Positions 24,801 through 39,011 of a stretch of 64,000 nt of DNA are shown piece after piece. The DNA lies in assembly GCA_013400975.1 (NCBI GenBank), contig WBMZ01002686.1, positions 1 to 64,000 on the forward strand. Reading direction: 5' to 3'. The position numbers were made by a program, and so were the translations under genes. The stretch is from Atrichornis clamosus (taxonomy: Eukaryota; Chordata; Aves; Passeriformes; Menuridae). How positions within the stretch are numbered: position 1 is the first letter of the stretch; every line of letters starts with the position of its first letter. The notes beneath the pieces were generated by a model that worked only from the letters and a program-made list of their open reading frames with translations, did not search any database and was not told the DNA's origin.

Positions 24801-27800
24801 TGTTAGAAGTCATGCGAATCCTACTGCATGATATATTGTAGCCAATTTAATAACTTCAGTGAGTTAGAAATCTTGATATAATAAGAATCCTACTTTAAAT
24901 TCAGGAATACCATGTGACTTTATTTTAACAGAAAAGCTATGCCCAAAATGTAGCTTTCAGCATATTAAATCTTTTAACATTTTTTCAATGTAATATAAAA
25001 GTAATGTGTCTGAAATACTATGTAGCTTATTACTCAGCTAGATTATTGAAATTATTTTGAAGTTTGATGCTTTTCCCCCCAATTTTTGTCAGATATTATT
25101 TATTTTATTTGCTAGATACTGAGTCATTTGTGCAAAGTTTTACATCTGTTGTTTACAGCACATGTATATGTCACTGAATTTTCTATCTTGGTGTCTAACT
25201 CATTATTGTGTTTCCCTGTTGTAAACAGATTTTTTGTAATGGAGATACAAAGGCATAAGAAAGAAGTGACATAGCACTAGACCAAACTCTTTGGCTAGTG
25301 TAAAACTTTCCCCTGTGAACATCTGTGCATGGCTAATGAGAGTATACACAACTGGAGTGAATATTTTTATAAGCTGTGTAAATAGTTATGCTTTGGGTCT
25401 AAACTCCTCTCTAACTGACGTAGTCTGAGAGGCAATGGGCAGCAGCCCTTCCCTTTACAGAGGCTTGTTATCTGTTTCTTGTCAGAGGCAGGAAGCACCA
25501 TGTTGGGCATCCAGACACCATAATGCCGTATCTGTATTCCCCGGGAAACCAAACAGTAACACAAGAGTGGTGAAGAGAATGCAATTTTTAAAACATGCTT
25601 TTGCCTTTATTTCATGCCATTTACAATCCAGCTTGTGGCCCAGGGCTCCCACACTGAGCATATTGCCTTGTACTGGGTAGCAGGCAGAGGATCTGGCCGT
25701 CAGTGCCTGTGTCTCTTCCAGAAGTGCAGAAGTAATTAGGTGATGCTGACATGGGGAACAGCACACAAGGGTGAGGGCAGCCACTGAAACCGGCCAACAA
25801 ACCTGGTCTGGGCTGCAGGGTTAACATGCTGCCTTGTTAGGGAGGCTGGAAATGTGGGAAAAGCCAGGAAGATGTGAGGCCATTGCTGTTCATGGCCTTT
25901 TGCAGTACATCCTTTCTGCCACCACAGCAACAGCATACAGAATCTTTAGCTATGGAAGTGTACGTGCAGTCGATGTGGAATAACTTGTCCGTGGGAAGCC
26001 AGAGGTCAGCCGTGCAGCTGCCTTGTGCCAATGTGATTAATCTGTTAGATGCTCTGAGTTGCAGTGTCTTTTTGTTGCATTTCGTACTTTAATATACTTT
26101 CCTGAGAAGCACTCATTTTACACTTGTGGTACATCCGCTTAGTCAAGGAATTAGTGCTGTAAGTTAAAAGAAATGGGAGTCAAAAAGCTTTTAGCATCTA
26201 TTTGAAGTTTTGCCACTAGCTGATAGACTTTGCCTCCCCTATGTCTTAGTTTTAAACATCTGCCAAATTAGGCAAAATGCTTAATTATCTAATACAACTC
26301 CAGCAAGATTCGGTTTAATTCCATACATAATGGAATATAATATTCGAGTTTATGAGTTATGAACAGTAAGAGCAAATACCAGTGTTAAAGCCTTGTGAAT
26401 CATCATTTTCATTAACTTCTGCAGTTTTCAAAGTGATGCTTTGCCACTGATTTTAGTCAAGCCAAGATTTTACTCCATTTGCAGGGAGTTTTGTACACTT
26501 AGCCCAATGGAATGTGTGTTTTAGTTACCCCAAACAGGTTTTAAATTACTGGGAAACATTTTGTAAATTCTGCGCCTCACCTGGTTTGAAAGTAGTGTGG
26601 GGGCACTGAGTTATGACAGACCCTCTTTAATATCTTGCTTCATTGCTTGGGTTTTTTTCACTTTATCTTTTTTTTTCTGTAATGGTAAACCTGAAGTATG
26701 TTAGTGAACTCATCTCTAGGTTTCTCTCCCTTGGTCAAGACTATGCTTTGTCTGTATTGCTTCAAACTACATACAAAGAGTAGAGAGAGAAGATAACATT
26801 TTAGGAAAGAGTCATGGAAATAATAGAGTATCATGAGATTTGTTTTCTAACAAAAGTCTAGAGGTCATTTTAATTTATGAAAAAGGTGGGCTTTTGTGAC
26901 TGCATGAGAAACAGAAAAGTGATTTTAGATACAGCCAATCTGGCAGATGGGTTTGTATCATTTGAGCAGCTTAGACTTTCAGTGTTTCTTTCATTTTAGC
27001 TGTTGAATTATGACAGAATTTGTCCATCAGCATTGACAGAAACTCATTCATTCAGAATTTATGAAGAAGAGGGGTTTTTTCCCTGCTGAAGATTTCATTA
27101 CTTTCCCATGTCAAGAAGTATTGACAGCAAGAGTATTCATACAATTGCAAGTAAACAACTATTATTTTTCTTAATCTAAACCATTCTGTTGCTTCAAACA
27201 TAATCTCCTATCGTACGTTATGTGTTCCCTTTCAGACATGAACAGTTTTAGCTTTTCTTATTTGTCAGGTTTTCTGAACTTCATGTGGTACATAGCAGGA
27301 AAAGTGACTCCCCCCGTATTTCTCTGCATTCTAGGCATCAAAATACATGAGAAGGTGCTGTGTGGAAGGTATTTGTCTCCAGCTTCTAAATAGAAGTCTA
27401 AATAATAGAACAGAAGCTAGTCTAATGTTTTTCTCTAGTCTTTAATTACCACTCCATATGATGAACACACTATCATGGCAGACATGGTGATTATTTCATG
27501 GGAATATTTTCAAATCATCATTTTTCTGTAGTGTTTACAGCCAAAATGTCATGTCGTTGTATATTGCTGCCTGAAAATCTGCCCACACATAAAAGCAGAA
27601 CTCACCTGTTTTCACTAACTACAAACTAACTAAAAAACCCCTCAGAAAGGCCAGATAGCCATTACTGAAATGCTTTTTTCTTGTTGTTTTTCTCACTTTC
27701 AGTAGTCTATGACTGTAATTAACATTGAAGAAGAAAAATAAATGCTTGAGTTGGTTTTGATTTGAATTGTAGAGAAGAAAATACCTCTGAGAGAGCCAGT

Positions 27801-29809
27801 TGTAACTTTATCAGGATCAGTTTAAACCATTAAAAAAATAAAGAGTACAGAGTACCAGGCTGCTGTATCACTGAAAGAAAATTTCAGACCCATCCATCGC
27901 AACTGAAAGTGCACTGAAGAATCACCAGGGGGATTGAATGGCCATGCCTGGGTTTATTCACTCCTCAAACCTGTGCACTGCGATTTGTCATGGCTTCAAG
28001 CCTGTAATTTCTCGCCATAGGATAAACTAAGCAAATACGCAAGTGTTTTAAAGCAGTGACAATATTTTCAGTCGTGCATATTTTGTTGAGAAGCTCAAGG
28101 GGAAGTCTGTGTATTTGAGACTCAGCCTTACTGCACACATTACCCACACGCTTCTTATCTGCACATGCCATCGACAACTGCTCTTCTTTCTAAAAAAGTT
28201 GAAGTTCATGTTTCCTGTCTTCACTTCACTTTTTTCAAGGCATAAGCCACACACCATCTGTGCACATTCCATTGCAAGGCTCTAATTTCTATCTGTCAAG
28301 CTAAAATGAAGCATCTCTTCATAGCAGTACAATACTGCTCATTGACATTCAGTGGGATTCATCTTGGAAGGCAGGAGAAAGTTTAGTCAGAAAAGAGAAA
28401 GTCTTAGGGTGTGGGAATAGCACTCAAAAGTGACCATTGCCCATAAAGAGATACTTACCATGAAGAGTAAATGTGGTGATTTCCTGCATCTTGTTACTTT
28501 AAATTGGTAAGACTCAGCTTGTATTGATGGAACTGTTCACTTGTTCTAGGGTGGGAAATGTTAGCAATTGCTTCTTAATTATTGGTGTCAATATTGCATT
28601 TTATCCAGTGTGCTAAAACACAGTGCTTCGTCTGTGGATGCGGAAGTGCAGTACATCTGCTTTGAAGTGAAATCTCATCCTGTTCCGTTTTGTATATAAA
28701 ACTGTAATTATCTCTTGAAATGTTCTAGTCAGTTTACATGCACATAAATAGTAGGAAGAGAATCTTTTATTTTTGAAGAAAGTGAGATTGTTCATTTCTA
28801 GCAGATTATGTCTTTATCAAATGTGAGAAGAGATAAAACGGACAGGAAAGCTGAATGTTGCTTTCAGGTAAAATCATATCTAGTTAGAAGCTGTCTCAAG
28901 TTTTTCTATGAGCTGCTAGCAAACTCTTACTATGCCTGTTTAATGAAAACAGGAAATAATTGGATACCTGAAGATGTGACAGTTCCCGATGTGATTTAGT
29001 TCAATTTATTGAAGTTTGGCTTGGATAAAATCATCCTGCATTGAAAAAACAGCAGTGAAATATAAACTGTCAATAACTATTTCACTATGACTTCTTCAGA
29101 GAGCTTGCTTCTATCCTCTGGGAAATAGAAGAATAAAATAAATTATATGATATTAAATACCTCCTTGCAAATATCAGGACAAGTTCTTGTTTATCTTTGC
29201 AGTGAATTTCTTGCCTTAGAAAGAAATACCATAAATCATGAAGCTCAAAGCTGCACATGAATAATGTTTGGCTGAATAACATCCCAGGAGATTTAGTCTC
29301 ACTTGAGTTTGTGTTAAAAAGTGAGTAATTTGCCATACTTGGAAAAAAGGTTGATTTAGCTGAACTGCCATCATGTAAAACAGAGGTGGCGGAGCCTATT
29401 CTGAGCAAGTGTGTCCCAAAGGAGACTGTTTGTGTAATGTCCTAGTTCTCCTGTGTAATGTCCTCCTCCTGAACTGCCTGGACTTCTGTCAGCAAAGTGC
29501 CTTCAGAAAAGTAAAACAGACAAGCAAGCTAGTGCTTTATCTTGGATCTGGGAAGAGAAAGGAAACAGCAATGGGATGGAATATTAAAATAAGAAAAACC
29601 AATTAGTTGGTTGTCCAAGTGGCCTTTGAGATGGAAGCTGCAGTATTGCACTTCTGGTTCCCCTGTGCCAGTATCCGGGGAAGAGACCAGGACAGCAGGA
29701 AAAGGCAAACTGGAGGACACAGAGGAAAAACGCTGTCACAGGTTTCCAGCAGTAGCACTGACACGGTTGATCTCATCACAGTGCTCTCTGGCTCGGTGCT
29801 ATACAGCCT

Positions 29810-29844
29810 ATGTATATATATATACAAAAATATATATATCTATA
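29810..29844. repeat. TA-rich imperfect dinucleotide tract
   Basis: Two TA runs separated by AAAAA. Simple repeat, likely unstable in length. Confidence 0.75.
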
Positions 29845-30165
29845 GTGATGGGAAGGTTGCCAAAGCTGAGGCATGGTGGCATGCATGGGGCTGTCCATCT
29901 TACACTGCTAAATACAGTTGCAAAACAACTGGAGTTAAAAGTCAGCTTTTACATTCAGGTGTATAATAGCTGTATCTGCTACTTTCTGTGGTAATGGAAA
30001 CTTGTTTCTTCAGTGGAGGGTTGCACAGAAGGTAGCCTGCTCTTTTCCTGGACAGCTGAACTGCTCAGGTTAAACTGGCTTATACAAATGCTGCATTCTG
30101 CAGGTGCCTTTAGAAAAACTAAATTTCTCTTAAAAAACCTAAAAGTACATTTCCCTGATGGTTCC

Positions 30166-30181
30166 AAAAAAAAAAAAAAAA
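30166..30181 (+). repeat. A16 homopolymer
   Basis: Sixteen consecutive A residues in the intron. No retroposed gene copy is recognisable immediately upstream. Confidence 0.9.
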
Positions 30182-30991
30182 CCCTAAAAAATTGTACCCT
30201 GTTAGATATAAGGGGGGCAGTAAATTGGTCATGATAGACAAGTCTTCCTCTGCAGACATCAGCTCCTCCTCATCTCTCACGAGGCTCCCCTCAGCAGAGG
30301 GAGCAGAGGAAGGTGCAGAGCTGATTGCTTTGCTGTGGCTCTGCACCTCTCTGCTGCCTGTCCTCAGCACCCTCATTTTAGGAAGGATGAAAACTCACAT
30401 CTGCTTCCAGGGGCAATAACTTTTACACTGTTGGCGCATTGGCAGTGGTTTTTTGCAATTGCTAAAGACTGCTTGAGATGCCGTTTTATCAGCATTTACA
30501 ACCTGCTCTGAGAGCGGTTCCTGCTGAGCGGTTGTTTCTGCTTTGCTCCGTTCCCCTGGCTTTCTCAGCCTCTGCCTACGTTCTCCTACATAGTTGCCCA
30601 TGGCAACACCCATTTGAAAAGGCCCCGTGCTGCCATCTCCCCCGGAGAACAGGAGCTCTGCCAGTGCCAGCAGCAGCACTGGCAGACCTCAGCTCTCTGA
30701 ACCTCCCCTGGTGAGCAGGACTGAAGGAAACAACAGTTTCCAGGAATGACAGGACAGCATATCCAACACCAAAAGCATTTGATGAATCATTTTCCTACTA
30801 GGAGCTGGCCTGGTGGAAATACCCCATCCCTGATGTTCTTCAGAGTCAGTGCTGCATCCCATACCCCTGAACCCCTTCCATACCCAGAACCACCTCCTCT
30901 CTCACACCTGCCTGCTTCTTGTGGGATTGTGCAATTAGCTGGATCAAGAGACTTGACTGGTTAAAAATAATCTGACAAAAGGTTTATTTTT

Positions 30992-31234
30992 AAACTGGAA
31001 AAGAGTACGTTTAGATTAGATATTAAAAATAAATTCTTTACTGTAAGGGTAGTGAGGCACTGGAACAGGTTGCCCAGAGATTGTGGATGCCACATCCCTG
31101 GGAGTGTTCAAGGCCAGATTGGAAGGGGCTCTGACCCCTTCCCAGTCTAGTGGAAGGTGTCCCTGCCCATGGCAGGGGGATTGGAATGAGATGATCTTTA
31201 AGATCCCTTCCATCCCAAGTCATTCTATGATTTT
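30992..31234 (+). repeat. CR1 LINE 3' fragment, sense
   Basis: This begins within the last coding part of CR1 ORF2, where a plus frame gives 'TFRLDIKNKFFTVRVVRHWNRLP', and runs through the 3' untranslated block. Recognisable pieces there are 'ggtgtccctgcccatggcaggggg' and 'gatgatctttaagatcccttcc', ending with 'cattctatgat'. Similarity to the usual avian CR1 sequence is high, so the copy is fairly young. It is truncated at its 5' side. Confidence 0.92.
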
Positions 31235-34200
31235 AAATCTCTCCTCTGGATCAGTGTGAGGCCACGGACAGTTTCACTGGCACAACAGGAAAGCCAGTGC
31301 CAGGGCCAAGTGGGCAAGAGCTGCTTCAGCTGCCATTGCCACTGAGAGAAAAGCTTATCAATTTCAGTGAAAATTGAGAAAGCTACATTTTTTTGTCAGT
31401 TTAGCTGGGAGCTTCTCTGTTTACGTGGCAATGCTGGTGTAACTGCAGCAACAGGGCTCAAGCAGAACTTGGTAGGTGGGATCCACTTACCCTGGAGTTC
31501 TGCACTTAATTTTGTCATCACCTGAAATTATAAAGGATTTGGTCTAATATGCCCAATGCTGATGCAGAACCGGCAGTTGTCAAATCTGTTCCTGGAGATC
31601 CGAGTCCCAGTCTCTTTCGTCATTAATATTGGGATGTTTGGACTCAAATCTATACTCTACATCAGGTCATTTATCCTCACTCCAAACTCCTTCTGCATCC
31701 TCCTTCATTTCTTCCTTCATCCCCAATATATGCCACCACTTGCCAGTTCTGTGAAACCATGGATCTGTAGCTTTTGACTCATCAGATTACACAAATTCCG
31801 TTTAATCAAATAGGAGAACTGCAACAGCATTTAACAAGGCTCAACGCAGCAATGTCTCTGAGCAAGAACTGCTGAAGTTGGTATGTTGTAACTCAGAATA
31901 GTGGTGCAGCTCAAAACTGGGCATTGAAGCTTCTAAGTCCTCCAGCCTGTCCCCCATCTATAGTAATAATGCTTTCATTTTCTTATTTGCTGTGCATTAC
32001 ATTTAATTTTTCTTAATAGGAGGGAGCTGCATTATCACTGTTCTTACAGCTATTGCTGTTCTCATGTCCCAATACAAATTAGAAAAGAAGTGTGTGTGGC
32101 AGATCTCTAATAAACGTGGTGAAATAGAAGTCTATTATAGCTTTACCAACTGAAAGTGAATTTCTGTTGGTCATGTAGTGTATGGGTTTTTGAGTCACTT
32201 GGAAAATACATAGTAGCTGTGTAAATCTTGGAAGAGAAGTTTGTGGAAATGGTAGTGGGAACCTAGATTTTCCTTAGCCAGTGCAGTGGGTAGAAAAGCT
32301 TAAACACTCACAGATACCAGTCAACCAGCAGTCAACCCATGGTTTAAGGTTTTAAGCTTGTTCAGCCTGTTAAGTTGTTTGTATGCCTGATCCAGCTCTC
32401 GGGGATCAGTACAGGCAGCACTGTGTGCTTTGCCTCACTCCAGAGAGAGCACTGCTGCAACAAAGGGTTGTGTGAAACAGGAATGCAGAAGTTTTTAAAT
32501 GGTGTGCTAGCATCTTACAAGCCAAAGCAGTGAAGTAGGTTTCATTTTTAAAGACATCTGTACTCTATCAGTTGGTACCATTGTGTTGTGGAAGACCCAC
32601 CTGATCCTTGAGCAGGCTGTGTTGGCATGGCCTTACTCACACAGCACTGGAATAAACCTGTCGTTTCCTCACACCTGCTCACATCAAGTTCTGACTATGC
32701 TGAATTACCGCCCTCACATTTCTGAGTTTAAAAACAGTCACTTCAGCCTATTTAAAATAAAATTAATTGGAGGATGCCATAATAAAACCTCAGAATTTAC
32801 TAATCTGAGTAGAAAAAGTAAAGCAATATTCAGTTGTACTATAAGAGGCATAACTGTACAATCTCCTTAAAATGATGCTTTTCATAGTGATATATAAAAG
32901 GTGGAAGTTTGGGATTTTCTAAAGCTGCATTTTCTAATGTACCAAAAGTGAGACAATATCATAAGTATTCATGTTTTCAGTAAACCTGAGGTGAGGAACA
33001 TCCCTGAAAAAATCATTCCTTGTGCTGAATGGGCTGCAAAGCAAATGGTGTATTTGCCTGAATCATCAGAGATCCCTCAGACACAATTGTTTCAAGGTAA
33101 AAATGGCAAAGTCTTCAACTGAAATTGTGAATGTTTTGTAGAAAGACAAGAGTGGAAGAACTTCACATCCTCTTCCCCACAAGCTCCAAGGCCCCAGCTG
33201 TGGCAAAACATGTAGGAGGTAATCTACAGAGCACTGTGTGTTTTCATAATTGAGTTGTGAACAAAAACTGAAATATGTGTAGTCATGATTATTCTGTGTT
33301 GAAGGGAAATATGTACCCTAATAATGTATGGAGACAATACAGTGCTTTGCCATTCAAACTAAATATTTTTAGCCACAGAATCTTGTTCTCAAATTTAAAT
33401 TGACATGCAGTAAAGGAAGTCTGGTTTGCTAATATCCCTTAATTCTATGAGAACAGATTGGTTTCCACATCAAAACTTGTTTGGAAGGAGGTACCCAAAA
33501 TTCAATCCATGTGCATTATGTCAGTCAGCCCAGCCTCCCTCATCTCTGTGTTTTTTATTGTGTCAGAATGTCATGTCTGATCTCTACGAAATGCTGGAAG
33601 CTGATTAGTGAGATGCTTCTAAGGTGTGTTCATAGTAGCTGTTTTCTAAGATATATGCTTTATTAAGTAATGAAGCAAGGTGAAAAGGATTTTCCAAGCT
33701 TAAATTAGTACTTTTTCTAAGGAACACAACTGAAATATGACATCCAACCCAAAATGAAAGAAGATGGGAGGGAGGAAGGACAGGATCTGCAACAGAGTTG
33801 GAATAGCATGCAAATCCTGACTGAGCAAGCAGGGAAGCAGGGCTCCTATAAAAACACAAGGAATTCCCAGCAAAGCCAGATCAGTGGTCCCTTTATTCCC
33901 ATGTCATGTTCCAACAGCAGCAGGAGGTGATGCCATATGGGGATGCAAGCCTGGTCAAAGTCATCCGTCCATTCCCCTTGTACTCCCTCAGTATCCACAA
34001 TCATTGGATGTGGATGTTAAAAGGTATCTTCTCTGCTCATGGACTCTGTCCAGCAACAGGTCTTTTTCAAGACAAGTTTGCTAATGACATGGAAGTGGAA
34101 ATTAATATGACTTTCAATAAGCTCACCTGCTCAGTGAAGTTTTAACCAAACGTAAGTAAACCAGGCTGCACCCACCAGGGTTTGGGAAGGAGGTGAAGGT

Positions 34201-34863
34201 ATTGCTTGGCCTTCTGCACTGGCAAATGCTGTGTGGGGTATGTGGTATTGACTCACAGATGGCCAAGCAGCTGGACCAGTTACTGACAGTACAATTCTTG
34301 AGGTAGCTCTCTAGGCTAGGTATCAGGTTTTTTGTACATTATGTCTTCAGTAGAAGGTCTGCTAAGACATCTTCAGCTTTAAATATGATGCTCTCAGTTG
34401 TGAGACTTGTAAATTGGTGTTGAAAAGATCCTGATACTGAAAACTGCAAATCATAAGGGAGAAGGAAGAGAACATGAATTGGCTATAGCATGCATATGAA
34501 ACAGCTAGCCAAAGGTTATCCAAGTGTATTCACATCTTCTGTCTGATGATACCTGACCATTGCTGTTATATGGGTGATAACAGATCTTACACAAAACTCT
34601 TTTGGGGTGGCAGGGTGTCTTAATGTCCTCAGGCTCATCTGTCAGTGCACATTCACGGAGATGGATGGGGTTTATTATGCTATTCACTCATTAAGGCATC
34701 TTCATTCCTCTTTCCCTGAACCATGTATAGTCTCCCAGAATAGTCATTAAATGTTCAAGGAAGAGTGGATTTTAGGTTTGATTTTGCACTAGATACTTTA
34801 AACATCTCATACTCACGGACAACACTGGATGCTTTCTTTCTTAACCAGAAGGATTTATCATGT
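31235..34863. other. Intron stretch without a gene
   Basis: AT-rich, unique-looking intron between two CR1 copies. No coding, RNA or mobile-element signature is recognised. Confidence 0.5.
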
Positions 34864-35665
34864 CATAGAATCACAGAATGGTTTGGGTTGGAAGGGACCT
34901 TAAAGATTATCTTGTTCCAACCCCTCTGTCATGGGCAGGGACACCTTTCACTAGACCAGGTTACTCAAAGCCCCGTTCAACCTGGCCTTGAACACATACC
35001 AGGAATGGGAAGTCCACGGCCTCTCTGGGCAATATTTCCAGTGTCTCAGTGCCCTACAATAAAGCATTTCTTCCTAATATGTAGTACAAACCTGGCCTCC
35101 TTCAGTTTAAGACCATTCTCCATGTCCTATCCCTGCATTCCCTTGTGAAAAGTCCCTCTCCAGCTTTTTTGTAAGCCGCCTTTAGGTACTGGAAGCTGCT
35201 GTAAGATCACCCCAGAACTTTCTCTTCTCCAGGCTGAACAGCCTCAACTCTCTCATCCTGTCTTCACAGGAGAGGTGCTCCAGTCCTCTGATCAATTTAA
35301 TGGCTCTCCTCTGGACTCATTCCATCAGGTCCGTGTCTTTCCTGTGTGGGGACTCTAGAGCTGGACACAGTACTCCAGGTGGGGTCTCACAAGAGCACAG
35401 AGGGAAAATCACCTCCCCAGCCTACTGGTCATGCCTCTTTTGAGGCAGTCCAAGATCTGGTTGCCTTTCTGGACTGCAAGCACACATTGCTAGGCCATGT
35501 TGAGCTTTTTATCCACAAACATCCGCAGGTCTTTCTCCCCAAGGTTAATCTCAGTCCATTCTCTGCCCAGCCTGTCTTTGTGCTCGGGATTCCCCTGACC
35601 TGTGTGCAGGACCTTGCGCTGGGCCTTGTTGAACTTCACGAGGTTCACACAGACCCTCCTCTCAA
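34864..35665 (-). repeat. CR1 LINE fragment, about 800 bp, antisense
   Basis: The longest CR1 copy in the intron. Its 3' terminus at 34864 reads 'catagaatcacagaatgg' followed by 'gtttgggttggaaggg'. The antisense blocks 'catgggcagggacacct', 'ttctcttctccaggctgaac' (near 35221) and 'ctggacacagtactccaggtg' (near 35361) follow in the right order. The copy ends in the 'ttgaacttcacgaggttc' segment near 35640. The sequence corresponds to the end of ORF2 and the 3' UTR read on the minus strand, with small indels that break the frame. It is a dead, 5'-truncated copy of moderate age. Confidence 0.93.
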
Positions 35666-38014
35666 GTGGTCATTTGAATTACTTAAAGCTTGTTATTCCA
35701 GTTTTTCTGTTAAGAGAACTATTAGTGGTGCACTTTGAAAAAGATAAATCATAAAGCCATAAACATGTCAAGATTAAATAGAAACACATTTCAGCAAGCC
35801 CAGACATACATCTGGTAAAGAACATTATTGTCATGTTTGTAAGCAAAACATCACTCTTGGGACTGCAAGACAGCTGGTGGCTGGTTTTATTCTTTTGCTA
35901 GTTTTTCTTTAGCCACTTCCAAGAAGACATTCATTGTGACACTTTAAAAGCAAAATTTTATTCAAATTTTAAAATCCCATCTTAAAAAATATAAAAAATT
36001 TATACATATACACACACCCCATATAAATATACTGAGCAAAAAGTACTTTAGCCAATTTTCACTTTATAGGAGGCCAGAAGGGATAGGACAGTGCTGGGTT
36101 TTGTCAAATCCAGTGTGTGTGCTACAGATTTTCATGTATTCCCAAAGACCCTGGAAGACAGCTACACTTAGCACATAGCAAATACAGCATCACCAGGTCA
36201 ACCATAGTTTTTATTAAAGTATCAGCACCCCAGAACCTCTAATAGCCTTGATGAAGCTGAGTACTTTGTAGTAATTACAGCTCCCTTTTGTTATTTCACA
36301 AAATATTTTTATACTGGACCAGCTAATTTGGTGATCTAACATTCTAATGTTAATATATGTTTAAGCTATACTATACTAACAACAGACTGGTGTGGTTTTG
36401 GTTTTGGGTTTTTTGTCTATATATTGCACTTGTGGGAGTCTGGCAGCTATGGTCTGCCTACGCTGTTGAAACAGGGTTAATTTTTCTCTGTCTACATCAT
36501 TCTGTATCATAAGCATTGAGAATTTTTTGAAGACACTGCATAAAAGCATAATCTTTTCCTCTTCATTTAAAACTCCTTTGGAGAATGTGACGTATTTCTC
36601 TACTTGTTAAAATAGTTGCTCTGACTTTGAAAGCATTACTTTCTTCAGCTCCTTGCTGGGTGATCTATTTTTCTGTGTAGTTCAAAAACCTTGTTTTCAC
36701 AAGTCTGATAGACCCCATCTCTTCAACTACTTCACTATCAGGTTTTTTATTTTAAATGAGAGTCCTTTGTGGCACAGGATTTTGTATCTATTTTTTAGCA
36801 TGTGCATTATGTGCTGTATCAAAGCACTTTTCATTGCCTTTTCATATATGGCATACTGTTTTGGACTTGACTTCCAGGAAGCCATTAGAGAAAGACAAAA
36901 GATGGTACAGAGTCTTTTTAGTGCAGAATGGACTTGATAAATGGCCTCAGAACTTTCAGATTTCTTTTATCACAGTTAGCCACTGGACACTTGGAGTCCT
37001 AAGAAATCCTGTTATTTAATCATGTGCTTCTTTTCCAAAGCGAAATGTGCTGTGCAGCTGGGGAATCAGTACCATGAATGGTGAGGTTAGAAGCATTTAA
37101 ACCTATTACTAGTACAGGTAGTATCAATTAAACACAACACATCTGTGCAAAAGGAATTTACAAAGCTGAGTGTGGTACATAAACTGCCAACAGCTGAACC
37201 TCCCTGTTTCCAGGCTTAACAGCTTCCAAAAGACTGGGAAAAGCTATCTTCCAAAATAATCTGAAATCTCTAGGATGATTCTTGTGATAAATTTCTCTTT
37301 GCACTTTTTAAAATGTGTTTCCTTCTTTAAACATTAATGATTGGAAAGATGGGCCTTTCTGAAGTCCCTGTTTCTTAGCATGAAGGCCAGGACACAGCCC
37401 TAAGTTAAAGCCTTCAGGCTTCAAGAAAATAAGTTGGTACATTGCACTCCAGAGTCCATGTAACCTCCTTAAAGTTCAGCCAGGCATTTCCCCCACAAAG
37501 TTTTTATTCTTATATTTTTCAACCTTGTGATTTCCATTCAAGGATTGTCATGTTTCCAAGTAATCGCTCAGAGAGGAGCTCACTTTCCCTGGAGGCTCAC
37601 AAAATACTCTATTGGGAATCTTCCTTGTTAGGTCTGGGCAGAGGGGAGAGCCCCTCTGGATCTGCTGGCACTTCCAACTGCAGTGCAATGTCTGCTCACA
37701 AAAAAAAAGCTATTAATTCAGTTAACCCTCTTGCAGAGAAAAACCTCATGAAGCAGAGAGAAAGTAAATACAGAGTTTCTGTGGTCTGTCAAAAGCTGCT
37801 ATTGGGCATTTAACCTGTAATCAAAAGTGTTTCTAAAACAGTTTCACAGTTTTACCTCTGGAAGAATTCACCGCACTTTCATCTTCGCATGTATGAACAT
37901 CTATATCCAGACATCATTATAGTATGACTTTATTTCCACAAATATCTGACTGGAAAGGCAGACATCTCTTTTATTCCTCCAGATGAATTCCCATCCCACT
38001 GGGCACCTACCATG
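35666..38014. other. Intron stretch without a gene
   Basis: AT-rich intron with no recognised feature. It includes a short CA/TA tract near 36000-36030. Confidence 0.5.
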
Positions 38015-38092
38015 CATAGGAGGCCCTGCTGAGCAGGGGGCTGGACTGGCCAGTCTCCAGAGGCCCCTTCCAACCTTAGCTGCACTCTGATT
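38015..38092 (+). repeat. CR1 3' tail fragment, sense, diverged
   Basis: The sequence 'ctgagcagggggctggactgg' type block at 38029 is followed by 'ctccagaggccccttccaacc' at 38054. Together they match a CR1 3' UTR shortly before its terminal repeat. Only about 75 bases remain, and the terminal repeat itself is degraded. Confidence 0.7.
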
Positions 38093-38898
38093 TTGGGCTG
38101 TCCTTAGGATATCACTTGTTCAGTTATATCAGAAAATGCTCAGTTTTGTGTCTTTTAGCTACTCCTTAACATCTAGCTGTAATCTCATTCATTGGTCCCT
38201 GCCTCTGCATGCCTGTCTTGTCCTTGTTTAACTGTTTGCATGGGTAAGGCAGATCCAGAGATTTGGAGTATGCCTGATGCACAGAGAGCAGGATTGATCA
38301 TCAGCCAGATAGGTGAGAAGAGATTCAGCCCTTGAAATAGGTATTGTGTTGTGGGTGTTTTTACATTTGCAATGACACAAGGCTTTGACAGCAAGACAAT
38401 GTTGCTGTGGAAGATCTGGAGTAGCACAGTGTTGAACCTCCCTGGCATATTTTACATATAGGTCCTTTTTTACCTAAATGTTTGGACCTGTTGAAATCAT
38501 GTCAGTAGACTTGGTCGCTGAATTTGTCTCACAGACATTTGCCACTAGTGCTGTCACTAAAAGAGCATCTCTGGCTTCACAGGAAGGAACACATGCATTA
38601 TATTTAGGACATCCATGAGGCAGGCACTTAGCAAGTCCTTTTGCATTTTGAAAAATCCAGACATGTCAAAAGCAAAGGTACATGTCTTGCTGTTGTGCAG
38701 ATAGAAGCCAGCATACAGTTTCAGCAATTACTTACTCTTTTCTCTGAGCCAAAATTCACTGTGCTTTCTACTGTTGTCACATTTCTTTCTTTTTCCTTCT
38801 TTATGTGTCTTAAGTTTGCCTTGACAGACATTTTTGCACCTGGTGCCAATAATGCTTTTTTTGTAGGAGGTATAGTCTTTGAAGTGGGCTGACATTAG

Positions 38899-39011
38899 TC
38901 AGGTTGAGCAACCTGGTCTAGCAGAAGATGTCCCTGCCCATGACAGGGGGATAGGATGAGATGATCTTCTAAGGTCCTTTCCAACCCAGACCATTCTGTA
39001 ATTCTATGATT
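38899..39011 (+). repeat. CR1 3' tail fragment, sense
   Basis: This contains 'caggttgagcaacctggtct', 'gatgtccctgcccatgacag', 'gagatgatcttctaaggtcc' and the terminal 'cattctgtaattctatgatt', the characteristic CR1 3' end. It is strongly 5'-truncated and close to the usual avian sequence. Confidence 0.9.

Larger units (their letters stand above)
11580..30991. other. Long intron stretch without a recognised gene or transposon
   Basis: About 19.4 kb of AT-rich intron. I see no CR1 signature, tRNA, snRNA or convincing exon. Slightly GC-richer pockets occur at about 17340-17510, 23730-24100, 25430-26050 and 30240-30720. The open frames in them are short and lack domains. Simple repeats are listed separately (12471-12518, 21822-21845, 29810-29844, 30166-30181). 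The length without young CR1 insertions may reflect functional constraint, but that cannot be judged from one genome. Confidence 0.5.

Noticed and set aside
29425..29470. Repeated 12-mer GTGTAATGTCCT
   Set aside because: Only two short copies, too little for a repeat family or array.
34765..35738. Plus-strand frames of 127 and 130 codons
   Set aside because: They are antisense readings of a CR1 element on the minus strand.
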